Of a stretch of DNA of 64,000 nucleotides, positions 59,671-64,000 are shown piece after piece. The stretch comes from Dactylonectria macrodidyma (lineage: Eukaryota; Ascomycota; Sordariomycetes; Hypocreales; Nectriaceae): contig JAGMUV010000007.1 in assembly GCA_020744425.1 (NCBI GenBank), positions 806,001 to 870,000 on the forward strand, read 5' to 3'. Below the pieces are notes generated by a model. The model worked only from the letters and a program-made list of their open reading frames with translations. It had not been told where the DNA came from and made no database searches. The number at the start of each line of letters is the position of its first letter. The first letter of the stretch is position 1. The position numbers and the translations under genes were made by a program.

Positions 59671-62600
59671 TGTGATGGATTCAGGTATAAGGCGAGGGGT
59701 TGTGTTTGGGGGAAAGTGACTAGAGGTCAATTGAAGGCGGCGAGGTATGAAAGTGTTGGCTTTCTAGTGGACGGAGTTGAAGAGTGGAGGTTTAGAAGAG
59801 GGGAGAGGAGAGAAGATAAGATGTTTGGTGGAAGTGTGGTGGTTTAATATGACTGTGACGGAGCACGAAGTAGTGGGGGGGAGCCAAGCTGATGTTTGGT
59901 GGGCGTGGGTGAGAGGGAAGGAAAAAAGAAGCTCGGGGCCCGGGTTCGGGATATGCGGTTATTGTCTTTTTATTTCCGCAGATGGCCGTGGGGGGGAAGG
60001 AACGCAAGAAGGGAAACGGAGGGAAACAGTAAGGTACCAGGCAAGCAAGAAATCCCCAAGGCGAGATGAGATGGATCGTCAGAGAAGGCCAAAGATCCTC
60101 AGACTGCGCGCGCGCCGCGGGACATGATGCGGGGTATCCCAAAACCACGGTCCACGGGCCAGGGACGTTCCGAGTTGAGAAAAGAGACAACAGCGGAGCG
60201 GGATGGAAAAGAGGAGACAAGCCTCCTCTGTTCCTCTTCAGGTCAGTGCATTGCATTCAGAGACAGACAGACAGACAACACGGGGCAGGATAAGGCAAGC
60301 CCTCTCTGTAATTAGAGGCTGCCAACTGGCATGGGCAAAGCAAAAAAAGGGCCTCGTCTTGGTGTGTGTGAGCCACCATGACACCTTTTTGGCGCAACGC
60401 AACCAACGAGAATGAAGTACGGGCGACCCATCGAGCATCAAGGCGAACCACGCACGCGGAACACGGGCCCTCCGCCGTGCAGCAACAGACGGCTGAGACC
60501 AGCAGAATAGGGAATCAATTCAAGAAGCAAGGGGTAGCGGCACGGCTGGTCCGCTTTCTTTTTCCTTCACCACTTGTTTCTTTTCCTAATCATCTTGTTC
60601 GCGCCTGGAGCACCTTACTGGCCAGATGCCTTCACCGGGTCTCAGCTGGGCCAAAGCTGAGACCAGGCTGGGCCAGGCTGGACCAGGCTGGACGGACGGG
60701 ATGTACTATGTAGTGCGCTGTGATAAGTTACAGTGCGGTCCTAACGGCTTGCTCACTGTGCTGTGCCCCCGTTAGTGCAGTGCGGCCCAGGCGCAGTGCT
60801 GTCAGTGGTCGGTCTCACGATGCGCGTCCAGGCGATGACGGTACACCAACACCTGTAACAACAACACGGTTATTAGCTGGCGCTGAATGATCCCCGAGCA
60901 ATAAACACTCTCTGGGAACCTAGGGCAGATACTAACTTTAGGTACCAAGATAGCCCGTGGCACAGTATTCATCGTCCCGCATCGCACCGCACGGTACCGC
61001 GCCGCACGGCATGGAGCTTGCGCATGCGTTTCGTGCTGTAAGTTAGCAGTAGCAGCCGTCTAATGCACCAATACGTCTGTGCCCAGGTGTGTGGGGTTGA
61101 CGGTGATCATAACATATCAGCTTTGTCCATGTGAATGTGTGTTGCTGTGTCTCTCTCCGTGAGTCGAGAACCAATTTCTGAACCATCACGACCCTGCAGC
61201 AGAGACAAAAAACAAATGATGGTGCGAGAAAAGAGACGACAGCCACTGAGTCTAGAGGTGGGGGGAGTGTGCGGCAAGACATACAGCAAAGACGGCATAC
61301 ACACAGCAGAGCTTACCAACAGCAACAGCCCAGATGGCAATATGCAACTGCAGAGCTGACCAGGGTCAGTGATTTGTTGCACATGAGGTTGTGAGGCTCG
61401 AGGTTACTAGAAAGGTATAAACGTGGCCCTGAAATTACCTGCTAAGGTATTATGTAGGTGAACCCCCAAGACCTCGTTCTCGAATCGAAATCGAGGCCTT
61501 CCCATCCCCGGGTCCTTGGGGCGGCGAGCCGCTGTTACACACGGCGAAGGGGAGCGGAGGGGGAGTCAAGGCACATGGCTCAAGCCGTGAGGGGCACCGA
61601 GCGAAATGAGCGAAATGAGCACACCTCACAAACCACCGACATCACATCACAGCATCCCGAGCATGAGGTGGCGGCGTCTAGATGCACCGGCACAGAAGCC
61701 TTGAATCTGCTGACACCGTCCATGGCATTCGATCGGCCGCTGCCGCGCCGCCCATTGGCCCTCGCTGCCGCAAACACTGCAACACTGCCAACACCACAAG
61801 ATACCCGACGACTTAAAGGGGGGGATTTCCACGAGGTTGATTGCCGGTTTTGGCCTGCTGCATCCCCATCCCGACTCCCAGTCATGGCCTCGTCACTTCC
61901 CACTGCGGCCGGTGAGGTTCCTTCCAGTTTGCTCATTCTGCTCCCAGTCAGCGATGTCATACAGTGCGAGTTTCCAGTGGCCCCTCCATCTCCACTCTTC
62001 AACTCTTCCCCCAACTCATTTCCTCTCCCTCCACTCCACCATTCACTCAGACGTTACACGCACCCTTTTGTTTATACCTCGTGTGCTATTGGATATCTTG
62101 GCTTTTTTTTTTTTGGCTTGCCTCGTTGCTACGCCGCCTCTTGTCTTGCTCGCTTGCCCTGGTTGCCTTGCCGCTAGTGTGGAGCCAACACCTACCCCCC
62201 TTGTCGAATCCAGCCTTCATGGATCTCATCATCTCACACGGAGCTTGCTGTGTCACCCGGAAATGCCCTTGGTGTCTCTGTAAGTTTCGAGCCCTGCCGT
62301 AACCGAACCCAATCTGACCCCCTGCCCTGCCCTACTGCTGCAAGTAATGTCATGATTCCCGTTGCATCCATCGTTCGCCTACCGGAGATCACCCAGTGCC
62401 CCTCTCGCAACCCAGGCTAGATTCCCCGGCCCTGGTCCGGCCCCATCCCGCTGCCGCCGAGCCTCGATGACACCAATCCGCCAACGCAAGCCTGCAAGCC
62501 AACAAGCCTGCGAGCTACGGAGCATTGCTAGCCTCTTGAGCCCCGGATGATGCCCTGTGACCCCAACGTCTCAAGCTCGTACTGTAGTTGGGTCCCAGTG

Positions 62601-63828
62601 GTTAGCGGCTTACAATCCCGCGAATGCAAGGGTACGGTCTAAAAGCAACGCCGGATGAGGTGACGCCCAGCAACGACTCGTCGGATGAGGCAGCAACTAG
62701 AAAACGGAGGGGGCAATGGCAAGACATCAGCCAGTTCGATTTGTCCGATGAGCGGGTTGTTAGCTTGAGGCCCTCAACTGTGGCTGTTGGATCCCGCGTC
62801 CACTCTATCATCGCTCTTGTCATCGCATTGACCGTCCTTGACAAATTCAATCTCATTTTCGACATGATAACAACACCAGTCTACATTGGATGAGAAGTGA
62901 CGCAAGCTAATTGGAAAGCCCAAAACATCGTTGGAGTATGCGTCCAGCCAAAAGGGTTGCCGGTCCGTTCAGTTTTGACTGCCTATGGGTTCCGTCAACG
63001 AGGTTGTGCCCATTGGAACGCATGGTTACTACAATCTAACCCATGCTCGTATCTGTTTCTGTTTTCTGACGCAGGAAAACATTCGGTGAGCAAGGGAGCA
63101 CGCTTGATGGCCCGCAAGCATGTCCCTTTTGAACCCCTTAAGCCGTTGGGGAGGAACTGTAACCACAACACGACGCCCAGACGCAGCTGCTTGTCGATCC
63201 CACGACACCTCGTCCAATCAATGTCGCAAACGCCCAGGCGGGACTCGATGCGAATACGTACCTCCCCAATGCACGGGGATCCAGAGAGGCGTGCGCTGTG
63301 CTGACTCAAATCCTAACCGGCAGAGCTGAAATGAGGACGAGGAAGTGGGGATGGCACGGGAGATAGCGAGATCAGAAAAATGGCATGAATGAAAGGTAAG
63401 TGTTTGGCAAATGTGATTTGAGAGCACGAGGTTGACGCATTGCTGCAGGGTGCTCTTTCGGGTGCGTGGGTGCCCTTGGTGGCTTGCTGATAGCATCCCG
63501 TCGCAGGCCATTCCCAGCTAGTTTAGCCCAGATACCAGAGACACTCTTGACGTCCGTCTATTTACGACGATGCCGGGATTGTGCTTGAAAGGTGTTGGCT
63601 TGAATACCTTGAGTACATGTCCGTGACATCTCCTCAACCCCCATCCTCAGTCTGACGCTGACCATTGTCTAGCTTCTATAGCAGATTTAGCAGATTTAGC
63701 AGATTTTTCCAGGACAATTCTGGATTCTAGACTCTCGCTGTGTACCGTATGCATCCGTCTAATTAATTACCAGTCCCTCGCTGTTTGATATGCCCTAGAC
63801 GTGGCCCGGACACGAACGTCGACATGCT
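59671..63828. other. long intergenic region, 4.2 kb
   Basis: No gene is supported with confidence. The frame at 62624-62893 (+, 89 aa, ATG start) has a charged first half (DEAATRKRRGQWQDISQFDL) and a hydrophobic segment (SIIALVIALTVLDKFNLIF), but no recognised family. An ATG at 62219 followed by a GTAAGT donor at 62280 could be a first exon, but no acceptor I tried keeps it open. CCAGGCTGG copies occur at about 60645-60692, GACA repeats near 60262-60277 and a T run near 62105-62116. The + strand at 61960-62110 is C/T-rich like a leader. Confidence 0.45.
63680..63706. repeat. AGCAGATTT tandem repeat
   Basis: Three exact copies of a nine-base unit, about 120 bases past the stop of the deacylase gene in its own direction (minus strand). 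They probably lie in its 3' UTR or just beyond. Confidence 0.85.
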
Positions 63829-64000
63829 TCATTCCATCTTTGCGCCCACTTGAACTTCCAGTGTCACCTACATCACCAGTTAGCAAAGAGCGATTATTGA
63901 GCTTTGTGGTGCACGCAGAAGGGCGGAGAGACACACCGGCCCGTCATTGACAAGAGCGACCTCCATCATAGCCTGGAACTTTCCATCCTTGACTTTCTCT
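63829..64000 (-). CDS. DTD1: D-aminoacyl-tRNA deacylase, 3' end only
   Basis: This gene is cut by the right edge. The minus strand from 64000 to 63937 reads EKVKDGKFQAMMEVALVNDG, then PV. The signature of the D-Tyr-tRNA(Tyr) deacylase family is F-x-A-x-M-x-V-x-L-x-NDGPVT, and it holds active-site backbone contacts. A 69-nt intron (63936-63868; GTGTGT donor, GCTAAC branch site, GTAG acceptor) separates it from a last exon of 13 codons (63867-63829), which ends VTLEVQVGAKME. The enzyme removes D-amino acids wrongly loaded on tRNA. Only about 34 residues are in the window, so the N-terminal half and start cannot be judged. The typical full length is about 150-180. Confidence 0.82.

Noticed and set aside
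61458..62177. 239-codon + frame
   Set aside because: It does not start at ATG, its second half is C/T-rich leader-like sequence, and no family is seen.
62624..62893. 89-codon + frame with one hydrophobic segment
   Set aside because: It has an ATG, but no family or splice partner, and an equally long frame lies on the other strand. Kept only as a note in the gap entry.

Overview
The window is nuclear DNA of a filamentous ascomycete, most likely a Sordariomycete (Hypocreales-like). The reasons are short introns (about 47-190 nt) with GT..AG ends and CTAAC branch sites, CT-rich leaders, long intergenic spaces, and gene content typical of that group: a C1-containing BZZ1, a RasGAP of BUD2 type, a DAL5-type permease and a PTS1-tagged PCS60. 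I see no rRNA, no convincing tRNA, no CRISPR and no intact transposase or reverse transcriptase. The species cannot be named from sequence alone.

Left part (1-26 kb): a small unknown protein (1884-2216, +); a peroxisomal acyl/oxalyl-CoA synthetase (2583-4324, -, four exons); the actin-patch F-BAR/C1/SH3 protein BZZ1 (5739-8242, +, four exons); a three-finger C2H2 protein (9336-10401, -); a PhnB/glyoxalase-fold protein (13016-13519, +); a DAL5/allantoate-family permease (15333-17017, +) with GATA-type sites upstream; an unknown protein with a zinc-knuckle-like motif (18267-19120, +); and a large Ser/Thr/Ala-rich secreted protein with internal repeats (22856-25909, +).

Middle (26-34.2 kb): a gene-poor stretch with broken pieces of UPF1-like superfamily 1 helicase code on the minus strand. 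The pieces are a Walker A at 32.1 kb, a motif II at 29.7 kb, a second motif II at 27.3 kb, motif III at 27.0 kb and motif V at 26.7 kb, with stops and frameshifts between them. This looks like one or two decayed genes.

Right part (35-64 kb): an F-box-like, cysteine-rich protein (35666-37422, +); mitochondrial ribosomal protein MRPL20 (37834-38460, -); an unknown Ser-rich protein (41327-42481, +); a 923-residue fusion of an Old Yellow Enzyme to a flavin monooxygenase (43903-46811, -); a divergent DAL5-type permease pseudogene (47911-49583, +); the BUD2-type RasGAP (53894-57535, +); cyclophilin-40 (58552-59670, -); and, cut by the right edge, the 3' end of D-aminoacyl-tRNA deacylase (63829-64000, -).

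Most genes are unrelated housekeeping or signalling genes. BZZ1 and BUD2 both act in cell polarity but lie 45 kb apart. The nearest thing to a functional unit is the OYE-FMO fusion and the permease pseudogene that diverges from it. The fusion is the most unusual item: by my reading its OYE half has lost two of the standard active-site residues (His to Leu, Tyr to Phe).
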